From the NCBI RefSeq assembly GCF_009765995.1, contig NZ_LMUI01000042.1, positions 504,151 to 568,150 on the forward strand: a stretch of DNA of 64,000 nucleotides, given 5' to 3'. The translations under genes and the position numbers were made by a program. A model generated the notes under the pieces. That model was not told where the DNA came from, did not search any database, and was given only the letters and a program-made list of their open reading frames with translations. This DNA comes from Methylocapsa sp. S129. GTDB taxonomy: Bacteria; Pseudomonadota; Alphaproteobacteria; Rhizobiales; Beijerinckiaceae. This document shows positions 29,082-37,610 of the stretch, in pieces (the first letter of the stretch is position 1; each line of letters starts with the position of its first letter).

Positions 29082-30061
29082 GGCGCGGTCGATCGGGCGC
29101 GGGGATGGGCGGCGCGATAGGCTTCCATCAATCGCTTGCCATCGACGGCGGTGTAGATCTGCGTGGTCGAAAGCGAGGCGTGGCCCAGCAATTCCTGGAT
29201 CGTGCGCAGATCGCCGCCGCGCCCCAAGAGATGCGTGGCGAAAGAGTGGCGCAGCGCATGCGGCGTCGCGCTGTCGGGCAGGCCGAGCGCGCCGCGCAGG
29301 CGCTCGACCGTGAGCTGGATGATGCGCGGGGACAGCGGACCGCCCTTGGCGCCGACGAAAAGCGGCCCTTCGGGCTTGAGCGCATACGGGCAAAGCTTGA
29401 GGTAGTTTTCGATCTCGTCGCGCACGCGCTTAATCACCGGCGCCGAACGGGTCTTGCGGCCCTTGCCGACGATCGTCACGCTGTCGATGGAGCCGACCGG
29501 CGCATCCTTGCGGCGGATCGATAAAGCTTCGGCGATGCGCAGACCCGCGCCATAGAGCAAAGCGAGAACGGCCGCGTCGCGCGCCAGGATCCAAGGATCG
29601 CGCAGCTCCCCCTCGCGGGTTTGCGTCTGGGTCATCGCTATGGCGTCGGCCGCGCCCAGCGGCTTGGGCAGGCTGCGCGCGAGGCGCGGCGCGCGGATCG
29701 CGGAAAAAACCGAGGCGCGGCCGGCGCCCTCGCGCTCAAGGTAGCGCGCGAGCGAGCGCAGCGACGCCAGAGCACGCATCAGCGAGCGGCCCTCGATCCC
29801 GTCGGCGCGGCGGCGCGCGAGAAAGGCGCGCAAATCCGCGGGCGCGAGACTCACGAAATCGGCGATGGTCGGCGGCGCCTCAAATCGTGCGGCGAGAAAG
29901 CCGAGGAATTGCCTGACATCGCGGCCATAGGCGTCCAGCGAGTGAGGCGAAAGCCGCCGCTCGACGCCCAGATGACGCAACCACGCGCTCACTTTGGCGC
30001 TCAAATCGGGCGCGGCGGGGAGAAGAGCGAGCAGGGCTTCGGCGTCGATAGGTTTCAACAT
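29078..30061 (-). CDS. xerC: Tyrosine recombinase XerC
   Basis: A 327-residue site-specific recombinase that, with XerD, resolves chromosome dimers at dif. The N-terminal SAM-like DNA-binding domain (about residues 20-115) precedes the catalytic domain with the full set of active residues: Arg175 in GAGLRIAE, Lys200 in GKGRKTR, His268 and Arg271 in HALRHSFATHL, His294 in LLGHASLSTTQIY and nucleophile Tyr303. The length and the PHALRHSFATHLL block fit XerC rather than a phage integrase. A tRNA lies upstream, but no attachment-site duplication or element genes are seen, so this is the housekeeping gene. Confidence 0.93.
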   Translation of the reverse strand: MLKPIDAEALLALLPAAPDLSAKVSAWLRHLGVERRLSPHSLDAYGRDVRQFLGFLAARFEAPPTIADFVSLAPADLRAFLARRRADGIEGRSLMRALASLRSLARYLEREGAGRASVFSAIRAPRLARSLPKPLGAADAIAMTQTQTREGELRDPWILARDAAVLALLYGAGLRIAEALSIRRKDAPVGSIDSVTIVGKGRKTRSAPVIKRVRDEIENYLKLCPYALKPEGPLFVGAKGGPLSPRIIQLTVERLRGALGLPDSATPHALRHSFATHLLGRGGDLRTIQELLGHASLSTTQIYTAVDGKRLMEAYRAAHPRARSTAP

Positions 30062-30221
30062 CGCCGCAGGATGCGCCGGGATGCTTAATCAAGCGTCTCC
30101 GCGGGATCGCGACCGTGCCGGTTGCTTCTGCTCGGGCGGCGCACCGCCAGCCCGAACGCTCCGGAGAGCGGGCGAGACGGCCACGCTCTCGGGATCGGCG
30201 GCGCTAATTTATTGAAATATT

Positions 30222-30298
30222 TGGTCGGAGTGAGAGGAATCGAACCTCCGACCCCCTCGTCCCGAACGAGGTGCGCTACCAGGCTGCGCTACACTCCG
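30222..30298 (-). tRNA. tRNA-Pro (anticodon CGG)
   Basis: A 77-base cloverleaf including an encoded CCA end. The acceptor stem CGGAGTG/CACTCCG, the D arm with AGCGCAGCCTGGTAGCGC, the anticodon stem CCTCG/CGAGG enclosing TTCGGGA (anticodon CGG) and the T arm with GGTTCGAATCC are all present. It reads CCG codons, which are frequent in this GC-rich genome. No duplicated 3' end indicating an integrated element was found nearby. Confidence 0.97.
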
Positions 30299-30329
30299 AC
30301 GACGACGCTTTATGAGGCGACGTTGCTGC

Positions 30330-30358
30330 GTTATAGACAGGCTTCAGGCGCCGCGCAA
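30330..30358 (-). promoter_or_regulatory. Promoter of tRNA-Pro
   Basis: On the minus strand TTGCGC (30358-30353) and TATAAC (30335-30330) are separated by 17 bases, a sigma-70 type promoter about 31 bases upstream of the mature tRNA 5' end. The rest of the 311-base gap up to the L,D-transpeptidase gene shows no gene or repeat. Confidence 0.6.
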
Positions 30359-30609
30359 GCGCGCCGGCGGCGTTCGCGGCGATTCTGTCCGGCCCATTAG
30401 GCATCGTCCCGTAATAGCGCGTTGCCGTGACGACACGCTGGTCAATTGTTTGCGAGACGTGGAACGAAACGGTAATTTCGGGGTTCACAATTCGGCGGTT
30501 CGGTGGCATGAACGCCACAATCTAGCCTCGAATCCATTCGCGCAAGAATCGATTAACGAAACCGGCGTTATGGTAATCGAAACCTTATCGAGAATTGAGT
30601 GAGACTGTG

Positions 30610-31233
30610 ATGGCTCTGAAATCTTTGGCGATTGCCGCCGTGTTATTGTCTGGCGCGCTCCTGGGGGGATGCCAAAATACGCTGATCGGCACAAGCGTGC
30701 CTGATCCGAAGCTCACCGCGCGCGACAGGGAAATGATGGCCCTGGCGCCGCCCGATGAGGCGAGAATCCCGATCGCGCGCTATCAGGTCTCCGACCCGAC
30801 CGGGGAGGCTCCCGGAACGATCGTGATCGATACGACCGCGCGCAATCTCTATTTTGTGCTGCCGGGCAAGCAGGCGATCGAATATCGTGTGGCCACCGGC
30901 GCCGAAGCCTATGGCTGGACCGGGGAGGCGACGGTCGGGCGCATGGTCGAATGGCCGACCTGGATGCCGACGGCCTCGATCATGGAGCGCTGGCCGGAAT
31001 TTCAGGCCTATCGCGCCCACGGTCCGTTGGCCGGCGCCTATGACAATCCGCTGAGCGCGCGCGCTCTGTATCTCTATCAGGGCAATCGCGACACGCTCTA
31101 TCGCATTCATGGCACGAATGAGCCCAGCGAGATCGGCCAGAGCGTTTCCTCCGGCTGCATTCGCATGCGCGACCTTGATGTGATCGACCTCTACAATCGC
31201 GTCCATATCGGCACGAAAGTCGTCGTCAAATAA
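30610..31233 (+). CDS. L,D-transpeptidase lipoprotein (ErfK/YbiS/YcfS type)
   Basis: A 207-residue lipoprotein: a signal peptide with lipobox LLGGC (lipidated Cys21), then a YkuD catalytic domain. The active-site motif is His167 in YRIHGTN followed by SVSSGCIRM with the nucleophilic Cys183. Such enzymes make 3-3 peptidoglycan crosslinks or attach outer-membrane proteins to the cell wall in the periplasm, and they are abundant in Hyphomicrobiales. A TTG 15 bases upstream is possible, but the ATG gives a normal signal peptide. It stands as a single gene. Confidence 0.94.
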   Translation: MALKSLAIAAVLLSGALLGGCQNTLIGTSVPDPKLTARDREMMALAPPDEARIPIARYQVSDPTGEAPGTIVIDTTARNLYFVLPGKQAIEYRVATGAEAYGWTGEATVGRMVEWPTWMPTASIMERWPEFQAYRAHGPLAGAYDNPLSARALYLYQGNRDTLYRIHGTNEPSEIGQSVSSGCIRMRDLDVIDLYNRVHIGTKVVVK

Positions 31234-31278
31234 CAGGTCGGGCGGTCGGCTTCGTCTAGATTTTCTTGAGGCCGCTTC

Positions 31279-32139
31279 ATGATGTCGGCAATCGCCATCA
31301 TTGCGCCCGGCGCTATGGGCGCCGCCGTGGCGCACCGCTTGAGCGAACGCGGCGCGACAGTGCTGACGTCGCTGGCCGGGCGAAGCGCTGAGACGATCCG
31401 CCGGGCGGAGGCCACCGGCATGGTCGGCGTCGATGACGGCGCCATTGTCGAGGCCGATGTTATCTTGTCGATCGTGCCGCCTGCCGAGGCGGTTGCGCTA
31501 GCGGAGCGTTTCGCGGGGCCGCTGTCGCGCGCCCGGCGCAAGCCAATTTTCGCCGATTGCAACGCCGTCAATGTCGAGACCGTCAGGCGAATTGCGTCCG
31601 TCATCGCGCCTACCGGCGCTCCCTTTGTCGATGGCGGCATCATCGGGTCGCCGCCAGGGCCAGCTAGCGATCCCACCTTCTATTTTTCCGGCGAACCGGC
31701 CCAGGCTTTGGCGAGGCTCGCCGATTTCGGCCTGAAGGTGCGGGTGATGACGGCGCCGGTTGGCGGCGCCTCCGCGCTCAAAATGTCCTATGCCGGGATC
31801 AACAAGGGCGTCACGCTTCTGGCCGCCGCGATGATTCTTGGCGCGACGCGCGCCGGAGCCGCCGAGGCGCTGCACGCGGAATTATCGGAAAGCCAGCCGC
31901 AGCTTTTGGGCCGCCTCGCCCGGTCGATACCGGACATGTATCCGAAAATTTACCGCTGGGCCGCCGAGATGGACGAGATCGCTGAATTCCTGGGCGACGA
32001 TCCCGCCGCCCGGCATATTTACGAAGGGATGGCGGCGCTTTGCCGGCATTGGGTCGCCGCCCAGGCCGATGGGCAGGCGGAGATCGCCGCGCTGGATGCT
32101 TTCGTCGCCCGTTCTTCATCGCCCCAACGATCCGATTGA
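31279..32139 (+). CDS. NAD(P)-binding beta-hydroxyacid dehydrogenase-like protein with DUF1932 C-terminus
   Basis: A 286-residue protein of the 6-phosphogluconate/3-hydroxyisobutyrate dehydrogenase superfamily. The N-terminal Rossmann motif AIIAPGAMGAAVAHRL (about 5-20) and the conserved PFVDGGIIGSPPG (about 114-126) are present, and the catalytic lysine is in ALKMSYAGINKG near residue 172. The C-terminal helical part (ARSIPDMYPKIYRWAAEMDEI) matches the DUF1932 type found in short members. The substrate is unknown. It starts 45 bases after the L,D-transpeptidase on the same strand; a second ATG immediately follows the first. Confidence 0.85.
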   Translation: MMSAIAIIAPGAMGAAVAHRLSERGATVLTSLAGRSAETIRRAEATGMVGVDDGAIVEADVILSIVPPAEAVALAERFAGPLSRARRKPIFADCNAVNVETVRRIASVIAPTGAPFVDGGIIGSPPGPASDPTFYFSGEPAQALARLADFGLKVRVMTAPVGGASALKMSYAGINKGVTLLAAAMILGATRAGAAEALHAELSESQPQLLGRLARSIPDMYPKIYRWAAEMDEIAEFLGDDPAARHIYEGMAALCRHWVAAQADGQAEIAALDAFVARSSSPQRSD

Positions 32140-32220
32140 AGACGGACTTTCCCATCGCGCCCTTGGCCGTTCGCTCACGGGCGTTTATATCCGGCTCCTC
32201 TCTCAAACCTCGGAGCCGTC

Positions 32221-32661
32221 ATGATTTCCAAGATCAAGCCTCTCGTCACCGCGACCGCGAGCTGCGTCGGCGGACGCAATGGCCATAGCGAGACGACCGA
32301 CGGAAGCGTCAGCGTCAACCTGTCGGTTCCCAAGGAAATGGGCGGCCCCGGCAAGCCCGGCACGACAACCCCCGAACATCTCTTTGCGACCGGCTATGCC
32401 GCCTGTTTTGGCGGCGCGCTCGACTTCGTCGCCAAGAGCCACAAGAAGGATGCGGCGAAAGCCAAAGTGACCTGCTCCGTTTCCGTCGGTCCGCGCGACG
32501 CCGGCGGCTTTGGCATCGCCGTCAAGATGAATGTCGTCGATCATTCGCTGCCGACGGCGGAACTGGACGCATTCGTCAAAGAGGCGCACGAAAAGATCTG
32601 CCCCTATTCGCACGCGACGCGCGACAATATCGAGATTGATTTTTCGGTCGAAGGCGCCTGA
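32221..32661 (+). CDS. ohr: Organic hydroperoxide resistance protein Ohr
   Basis: A 146-residue OsmC/Ohr-fold thiol peroxidase. The two redox cysteines are in place: Cys62 in GYAACFGGAL and Cys127 in KICPYSHATR, the latter being the Ohr-specific signature. It reduces fatty-acid and peroxynitrite-derived hydroperoxides using lipoylated proteins. No ohrR regulator lies next to it, whereas in many relatives the two are adjacent. A 7-bp GC hairpin (32675-32692, loop TCAG) lies just downstream. Confidence 0.95.
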   Translation: MISKIKPLVTATASCVGGRNGHSETTDGSVSVNLSVPKEMGGPGKPGTTTPEHLFATGYAACFGGALDFVAKSHKKDAAKAKVTCSVSVGPRDAGGFGIAVKMNVVDHSLPTAELDAFVKEAHEKICPYSHATRDNIEIDFSVEGA

Positions 32662-32697
32662 TTGACGCGGCGCCGGGGCGCTCAGGCGCCCCAGCGC

Positions 32698-32792
32698 GCG
32701 GCGAAAAAGTGGATGCAGGTTTTTCGCAAATCGCGCGCGTTTTCAAGGGATCTAGAGCCTGTTGCGCTTCAATCGAAGCGCAACAGGCTCTA
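32698..32792. repeat. Dispersed palindromic intergenic element with 18-bp perfect stem
   Basis: The GCGGCGAAAAAGTGGATGC start and the TTTTCGCAAATCGCG and GGGATCTAGAGC segments resemble a short intergenic repeat common in Hyphomicrobiales genomes. It ends in a perfect 18-bp hairpin, with arms 32753-32770 and 32775-32792 around AATC. The right arm contains the TAG stop codon of the metallophosphoesterase gene, so the element may also end both convergent transcripts. A degenerate piece, TAGAGCCTGATGCG, recurs at 53555-53568. Confidence 0.65.
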
Positions 32793-33698
32793 CGCGCCGC
32801 GCAGGGCGACGGATAGGACTTCCGGCGGGCGATTGAAGCGTACCGGAAGGTTCGACGTGCCAAGGCCGCCCGACACGATGAGCTGGCGCTCCCCCTCCTG
32901 GTAGAGCCCATAGACATAGCGTTTGACGCCCCGCTTGGTCGGCACGAAAGGCGCACCGATAAACGGCAGGTTGACCTGTCCGCCATGGGTGTGGCCGCAG
33001 AGCGTCAGCGCGACCCGATCAGGTACTTTGGGAAATATGAACGGCTCATGCGCGAGCAGGATCGCGGGAGCGTCGTCCTTGATCTCGCGCAGGGCGCCCC
33101 GCAGATCGTCGGTGCCCCAGGCATGGCGCCGCCCATAGCGAAACGCGAGCTGATCGCCGAGGCCGACGAGCCAGAACGGGCGGCCCTTGAGGCTGAGCGA
33201 GACGGCGGCGTTTTCAAGAACGGGTATATGCGCGCCGGCAAGCGCTTTGCGCACGCTTTGCGCATTGTCGGGCGGATCGGTCGGCATGGCCGCAGACCAC
33301 CAATCGTGATTGCCGAGCACGGCGTAGACGCCGAGCGGCGCTTCGAGTCGGGCGAGTTGCTCGGCCCAGGCGCCGGGCGCGACATAGCGGGTGACAAAAT
33401 GCTGCGTGCCGACGAAATCGCCAAGCAGCACCGTGAGGTCGGGCTTCTGCGCATTGGCCAGATCGACGATCGCGCCGATCCTTTCGGCGGGCATCCAGGG
33501 CTCGCAGGCGTGAATATCCGAGATGACGGCGATTTTGATCGGGAGATCGGCGGGCCAATGGGACGAGGACAGGTCGTAGGAGGTCAGGTCGAGCCGCATG
33601 CCCGCCTCATAGGCGGTCGCATAGCCGCCAAGGCCAGCCATGCCGGCGGCCAGAGCGCCAGCGCCCGTTAAAAAACGGCGCCGATTAACCATAAACAT
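32790..33698 (-). CDS. Tat-exported metallophosphoesterase (YkuE-like)
   Basis: A 302-residue phosphoesterase. The N-terminus RRRFLTGAGALAAGMAGLGG is a twin-arginine signal, so the enzyme is exported folded with its metals. The metal motifs are VISDIH (Asp60, His62), LGDF (Asp93), LGNHDWW (Asn129, His130), LLAHEP and CGHTHGGQ near residue 235. These are the calcineurin-like set, closest to the YkuE/UDP-diacylglucosamine-pyrophosphatase-like group. The natural substrate is unknown; a nucleotide or lipid pyrophosphate is likely. A frame start two codons later is possible. Confidence 0.9.
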   Translation of the reverse strand: MFMVNRRRFLTGAGALAAGMAGLGGYATAYEAGMRLDLTSYDLSSSHWPADLPIKIAVISDIHACEPWMPAERIGAIVDLANAQKPDLTVLLGDFVGTQHFVTRYVAPGAWAEQLARLEAPLGVYAVLGNHDWWSAAMPTDPPDNAQSVRKALAGAHIPVLENAAVSLSLKGRPFWLVGLGDQLAFRYGRRHAWGTDDLRGALREIKDDAPAILLAHEPFIFPKVPDRVALTLCGHTHGGQVNLPFIGAPFVPTKRGVKRYVYGLYQEGERQLIVSGGLGTSNLPVRFNRPPEVLSVALRGA

Positions 33699-33755
33699 CT
33701 GAAACGCCTGGCGTTTGAGAGCGCCCCCGGAGCCCCGTCTATAGAGTGCGGACCG

Positions 33756-33968
33756 CTAAGCCGCAAGGATTGTGCGATGCGGCGCCAGCAGCACGCAAGC
33801 ACCCCGTTGAACAGCGTCGGCCATTTCCGGTTCAAGCGCATTGAGCTGCAGATCGAGCTCGGCGGCGACGGCGGCCAGGCCGACATCGCGATAAATACGG
33901 GACAGCAGCTTGCTCTGACCGGCGCGCTGCTGAAGGATCGGGGGATCGGCGGGAAGGTCCTGACGCAT
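33756..33968 (-). CDS. Small hypothetical protein
   Basis: A 70-residue reading frame between the amidase and the phosphoesterase, with an AGAGAG sequence 11 bases before the ATG. The product has no signal or membrane segment. Its RIYRDVGLAAVAAELDLQL centre reads like small Hyphomicrobiales proteins of unknown function. The overlapping opposite frame is equally long, so coding is likely but not certain. Confidence 0.5.
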   Translation of the reverse strand: MRQDLPADPPILQQRAGQSKLLSRIYRDVGLAAVAAELDLQLNALEPEMADAVQRGACVLLAPHRTILAA

Positions 33969-34061
33969 GGAAACGCTCTCTAAAAACGCGGGAACGCGAC
34001 GATTAACCGCCTCGCTTGGCGCGAGACCGCTTCAAATTGGACGAATGGAGTTAAGACGCGC

Positions 34062-35498
34062 TTAAGGCCGTGGCGCCGCCGATGGCGCGATCATCGCGGC
34101 GGCGGCGATGGCGGTCAGATCCTCGTCCATCGCGGCGATGATCTGAACGCCGCGCGGCATGCCGTCGGGGCCCAAGCCGACCGGCGCGGCGGTCGCGGGC
34201 AGGCCGGGACCGCTTGATAAAGCCGACCAGTGCAGGAAATCGAGATAGGGCCGCGCGATTCCGTCGACGTCGAGCGTGCGCTGATGAACGTCGGGGCGAT
34301 GATCGTGCCTTATCGCGCCGACCGGCGCCGGCGGGCAGAGCACGATGTCGAAGCGCTCGAAGAACCGCGCCCAATGGCGCTGCAAGGCGCGGCGTCGAAG
34401 CTCCATGTCGCGGTAATCGCCCGGCGTCAGCCAAGCGCCGCGCGCCTGCAGCGCCTGATGCGACAGACCGCCTTTGGCATATTGCGAGACGGTCGCGGCG
34501 AGCCGGTTGCGCAGCTTGACGGGCAGGCCATAGGCGATGATCCCGTGATTATAGAGCGCGAAAAGCTCGAACGCTTCGGCGAAACTGAAGCCGGGCCGCG
34601 CCGTCTCGTCGATCTCGGCGCCCAGCGCCGCGAGCCGGCGCGCCGCTTCTTCAACCGCGGCGCGGACGCTGGAATCGGTCGCGGCGAAGGGATCGTTCGC
34701 CCAAAGCGCGACGCGCAAGCCTTTCGCCTCGCGCCGCCGCGCCGGCTTCAGCGCGGTCCGGCGCGGCCCGACGCGCGGGCCGGCGATGACGTCGAGCATC
34801 AGCGCGAGATCCTCCGCCGATCGCCCCAGCGGGCCGGCGACAAGGCAATCGGCGTCGCGCAGCAGAATCTTGTGAGGCGGGGGCGGAACGGAGCCATGCG
34901 TCGAGACGAGGCCCCAGGTCGATTTATGGCCAAAGATGCCGCAGGCATGGGCGGGCCAGCGCAAGGAGCCGCCGAGATCGGAGCCAAGCTCCAGCGCCGA
35001 CATGCCGCTGGCGATCGCCGCCGCCGCGCCGCCTGAAGAGCCCCCGGGCGAAAAAGCGGGATCGCGCGGATGGTTCGTCACGCCATAGATCGGATTATAG
35101 GTCTGAAAATCACTGGCGAAGACCGGCGTATTCGATTTGCCCAGGATGATCGCGCCGGCGGCGCGCAGCCTGGCGACGGCGGGAGCGTCGGCTTCCGGGC
35201 GCCGCTCCTTAAGCGCCGGCGCGCCGGCGCTGGCGGTAAAGCCCGCGACGTTGAAGGCGTCCTTGACGCTGACCGGCAGGCCTTCCAGCGCGCGCCCCTC
35301 GCCGCGCGCAAGGCGCTGGTCGGATTCGGCCGCCGCGGTGAGCGCCGCCTGGGGATCAAGCGCGATGAGCGCGTTGAGCGCAGGATTGACCGCATCAATG
35401 CGCGCCAACGAGGCCTGCGTCAGTTCGACGGTAGAGATCTCGCGCGCGCGCAATTTCTCGCGCAGGCGCGTCGCGGGAAGGAGAAGCAGGTCATCCAT
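34062..35498 (-). CDS. Amidase-signature family hydrolase
   Basis: A 478-residue amidase. The Ser-cisSer-Lys triad is intact: Lys79 in PVSVKDAF, cis-Ser154 within PGGSSGGAAAA, and nucleophile Ser178 in GSDLGGSLRWPAH. The start ATG 35498 follows GGAG; the open frame beyond it runs into repeats. It is a stand-alone cytoplasmic enzyme rather than GatA, because gatB and gatC are absent and the C-terminal region (PAPVGAIRHDHRPDVHQR) is not that of GatA. Likely substrates are small carboxamides. Confidence 0.9.
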   Translation of the reverse strand: MDDLLLLPATRLREKLRAREISTVELTQASLARIDAVNPALNALIALDPQAALTAAAESDQRLARGEGRALEGLPVSVKDAFNVAGFTASAGAPALKERRPEADAPAVARLRAAGAIILGKSNTPVFASDFQTYNPIYGVTNHPRDPAFSPGGSSGGAAAAIASGMSALELGSDLGGSLRWPAHACGIFGHKSTWGLVSTHGSVPPPPHKILLRDADCLVAGPLGRSAEDLALMLDVIAGPRVGPRRTALKPARRREAKGLRVALWANDPFAATDSSVRAAVEEAARRLAALGAEIDETARPGFSFAEAFELFALYNHGIIAYGLPVKLRNRLAATVSQYAKGGLSHQALQARGAWLTPGDYRDMELRRRALQRHWARFFERFDIVLCPPAPVGAIRHDHRPDVHQRTLDVDGIARPYLDFLHWSALSSGPGLPATAAPVGLGPDGMPRGVQIIAAMDEDLTAIAAAAMIAPSAAPRP

Positions 35499-35560
35499 GG
35501 GGGGCTCCGTAGATTGGCGCGGGTGCAATGTCGAGGGTTGTTCACAAAGGCGCGCGGATC

Positions 35561-35749
35561 CCTTCTCCCGCGAGCGGGAGAAGGTGTCATGCGAAGCATC
35601 CGGACGAATGCTTCGCATTCGCCGTGGGATGAGGGCGGTTGCCCTGGACTCGACCCCGATCGTCGCATCCCTTTTCGCGCCATCACGCCGATAGGCCCTC
35701 ATCCGACCCGACTTCGTCGGGCCACCTTCTCCCGATTCTCGGGAGAAGG
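35561..35749. repeat. Head-to-head pair of palindromic intergenic repeats
   Basis: Two copies of a roughly 75-base element lie in opposite orientation between the amidase and the HAD gene. Copy one has CCTTCTCCCG/CGGGAGAAGG (35561-35584). Copy two has the related stem CCTTCTCCCGA/TCGGGAGAAGG (35725-35749), preceded by CCCGAC-TTC-GTCGGG (35707-35721). Between them GGGATGAGGGC and GCCCTCATCC mark the inner borders. This type of element is dispersed in alphaproteobacterial genomes. The surrounding 322-base gap has no gene. Confidence 0.65.
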
Positions 35750-35820
35750 GTCGCGTCGCTCGACGGCGGATCGCGGAATTGCTATCGCATCGCCTCCGCC
35801 GCCTCTGACGAAAGAGCCCC

Positions 35821-36531
35821 ATGTCCATCGCCGCCGTCCTGTTTGACAAGGATGGAACGCTTATCGATTTCGACGGAACATGGGGCCCCGCCTTTCATGC
35901 CGTCATCCAAGCTCTGGCCAAGGGCGACGAGAGCGCCATGCGCGCCCAGGCCGACGCCCTGCATTTTTCGCTGGAGGAGAAACGCTTTCGCCCGACCTCG
36001 CCGATCATCGCGGGCTCTTCGGCGCAATATGGCGAGATCTGGGGGCAGGCGATCGGGCGCGACGATTATGCGGCGCTGAGACAGGAGATCGATTCGCTGA
36101 GCGCGGTCGAGTCGCTCAAGGCGCTGGCGCCGATCGGGAGCCCGCTCGAAGCGCTCGCCGCGTTGAGCGCGCAGGGCCTGCGCCTGGGCGTCGCCACCAA
36201 TGATTCGGAGGCGAGCGCGCGCCGCCATGTGGAGGCTCTGGGCCTGCTGCATATCGAATTCATCGCGGGCTACGATTCCGGCCATGGCGGCAAGCCCGAG
36301 CCCGGGATGGTGCTCGCCTTCGCGCGGCATCTGGGCATGGAGCCGCGCAGGATCGCGATGGTCGGCGATTCCATCCATGATCTCCACGCCGCGCGCGCCG
36401 CCGGCGCCCTGGCGGTGGCGGTGCTGAGCGGCCCCGCGCCGCGCGAAGAACTGGCGCCGCACGCCGATCATATCGTCGAGGACATTGGCGCGCTGCCGGC
36501 GTTTTTCGCAGGGCTGGCGGCAAGCAGCTAG
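35821..36531 (+). CDS. HAD-family phosphatase (phosphoglycolate-phosphatase-like)
   Basis: A 236-residue HAD subfamily IA hydrolase. Motif I FDKDGTLIDFDGTW carries the nucleophile Asp9 and acid Asp11, motif II is VATNDSEASARRHVEAL, motif III is GGKPEPGM and motif IV is MVGDSIHDLHAARAAG. The cap is helical. It is similar to Gph, which removes phosphate from 2-phosphoglycolate, but other small substrates are possible. Its 3' end lies seven bases from the convergent beta-lactamase gene. Confidence 0.88.
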   Translation: MSIAAVLFDKDGTLIDFDGTWGPAFHAVIQALAKGDESAMRAQADALHFSLEEKRFRPTSPIIAGSSAQYGEIWGQAIGRDDYAALRQEIDSLSAVESLKALAPIGSPLEALAALSAQGLRLGVATNDSEASARRHVEALGLLHIEFIAGYDSGHGGKPEPGMVLAFARHLGMEPRRIAMVGDSIHDLHAARAAGALAVAVLSGPAPREELAPHADHIVEDIGALPAFFAGLAASS

Positions 36532-36538
36532 GGCGCCG

Positions 36539-37429
36539 CTAGAACGTCTTGGCGATGATCGCGCCGATGTCCTTATGCACGCCATTGCGCGCGTCGACCG
36601 ACGCCGTCGAGCCGGTGTAATAGACGGTCGCAAGGAGAGGCGCGCGATCGGGGGGCCAGATGATCGCGATCGCATTCGTCGATCCATTGTCGCCGCTGCC
36701 CGTCTTGTCGCCGATGCGCCATGATGGCGGCAGTCCTGCGCGGATTCGCTTGTCGCCGACCTTGTCGCCCATCAGCCAGGCTTCGAGCTGGCGACGGGAA
36801 GCCTCGGAAAGTTTCTTGTCGAGCAACACGGCTTGCATCGCGCGCGCCATGGCGAGCGGCGTCGTCGTATCGCGCTCATCGCCGGGAATGGACGTATTCA
36901 AAGTCGGCTCATTGCGGTCGAGACGGGTGACCGAATCGCCGAGCGAGCGGGCATATCCAGTGAATCCCGCCGGACCGCCGATGATCTGAAGCAGCAAATT
37001 GGCGGCGGTGTTGTCGCTCCAGTCGATCGCCGCGGCGCAGAGGTCGCCGACGCTCATGCCGCCGTCGGCGAGATGCGCCTTGGTTACCGGCGCATATTCG
37101 AGCAGGTCGGCGGCTCCATAGGGGACTTTCCGGTCGAGTTGTTCGCTTCCCGCATCGACCCGGCTCAGCACGGCGGCGGCGGCGAGCAGTTTGAACGTGC
37201 TGCACATCGGAAAACGCTCTTCCGCGCGATGGGCGAGGGAGAGGCCGCTGGCGCTATCGAGCACGGCGACCCCGAGGCGGCCGCCCTCGCGCGCCTCCAG
37301 CGCAGCGATCTCATCATTGGCGCGTTTCACCGCATCCGCGGAGACCGGTTCGGCCGCTTGCGCCCGAGCGGACGTTAGGATTGCAGTCAAACCGGCGAGG
37401 AAGGCGCGACGATTGCTCACGATGGGCAC
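36539..37429 (-). CDS. Class A beta-lactamase
   Basis: A 296-residue periplasmic serine beta-lactamase. A Tat-like signal (NRRAFLAGLTAILTSARAQA) precedes the enzyme. All class A motifs are present: Ser77-x-x-Lys80 in CSTFK, SDN at 138-140, the general base Glu174 in EPTLN and the KTG triad at 242-244. Cys76 directly precedes the nucleophile, as in carbapenemases with a Cys69-Cys238 bridge, but position 238 is Gly here, so that bridge is absent. The start codon is GTG with GGAG eight bases upstream. No LysR-type ampR is adjacent, so expression is probably constitutive. Confidence 0.95.
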   Translation of the reverse strand: MPIVSNRRAFLAGLTAILTSARAQAAEPVSADAVKRANDEIAALEAREGGRLGVAVLDSASGLSLAHRAEERFPMCSTFKLLAAAAVLSRVDAGSEQLDRKVPYGAADLLEYAPVTKAHLADGGMSVGDLCAAAIDWSDNTAANLLLQIIGGPAGFTGYARSLGDSVTRLDRNEPTLNTSIPGDERDTTTPLAMARAMQAVLLDKKLSEASRRQLEAWLMGDKVGDKRIRAGLPPSWRIGDKTGSGDNGSTNAIAIIWPPDRAPLLATVYYTGSTASVDARNGVHKDIGAIIAKTF

Positions 37430-37610
37430 GGATAGGGCTCCCTGTTGCGTGTTTTTTGAGGAAAGCTGATTTCGTCCTCGCCGCTCAATAAGGCTTTTCT
37501 ATTGCGATGACGAGGTCGTCGGGCCGATCGGCTCCGATCGAGGGCGCAGCATCCATCGGCGCAGCCGATTTCCGTTGCGAGGGTTCATGCGCGAATGGCA
37601 ACATGCAACG

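Noticed and set aside
29078..30298. Integrase gene next to a tRNA, as in an integrated island
   Set aside because: The recombinase is a housekeeping XerC, no tRNA 3' duplication is present and the flanking genes are core genes.
34062..35849. Amidase with a 117-residue N-terminal extension
   Set aside because: The extension is translated repeat DNA; the ATG at 35498 has a ribosome site and gives the normal family length.
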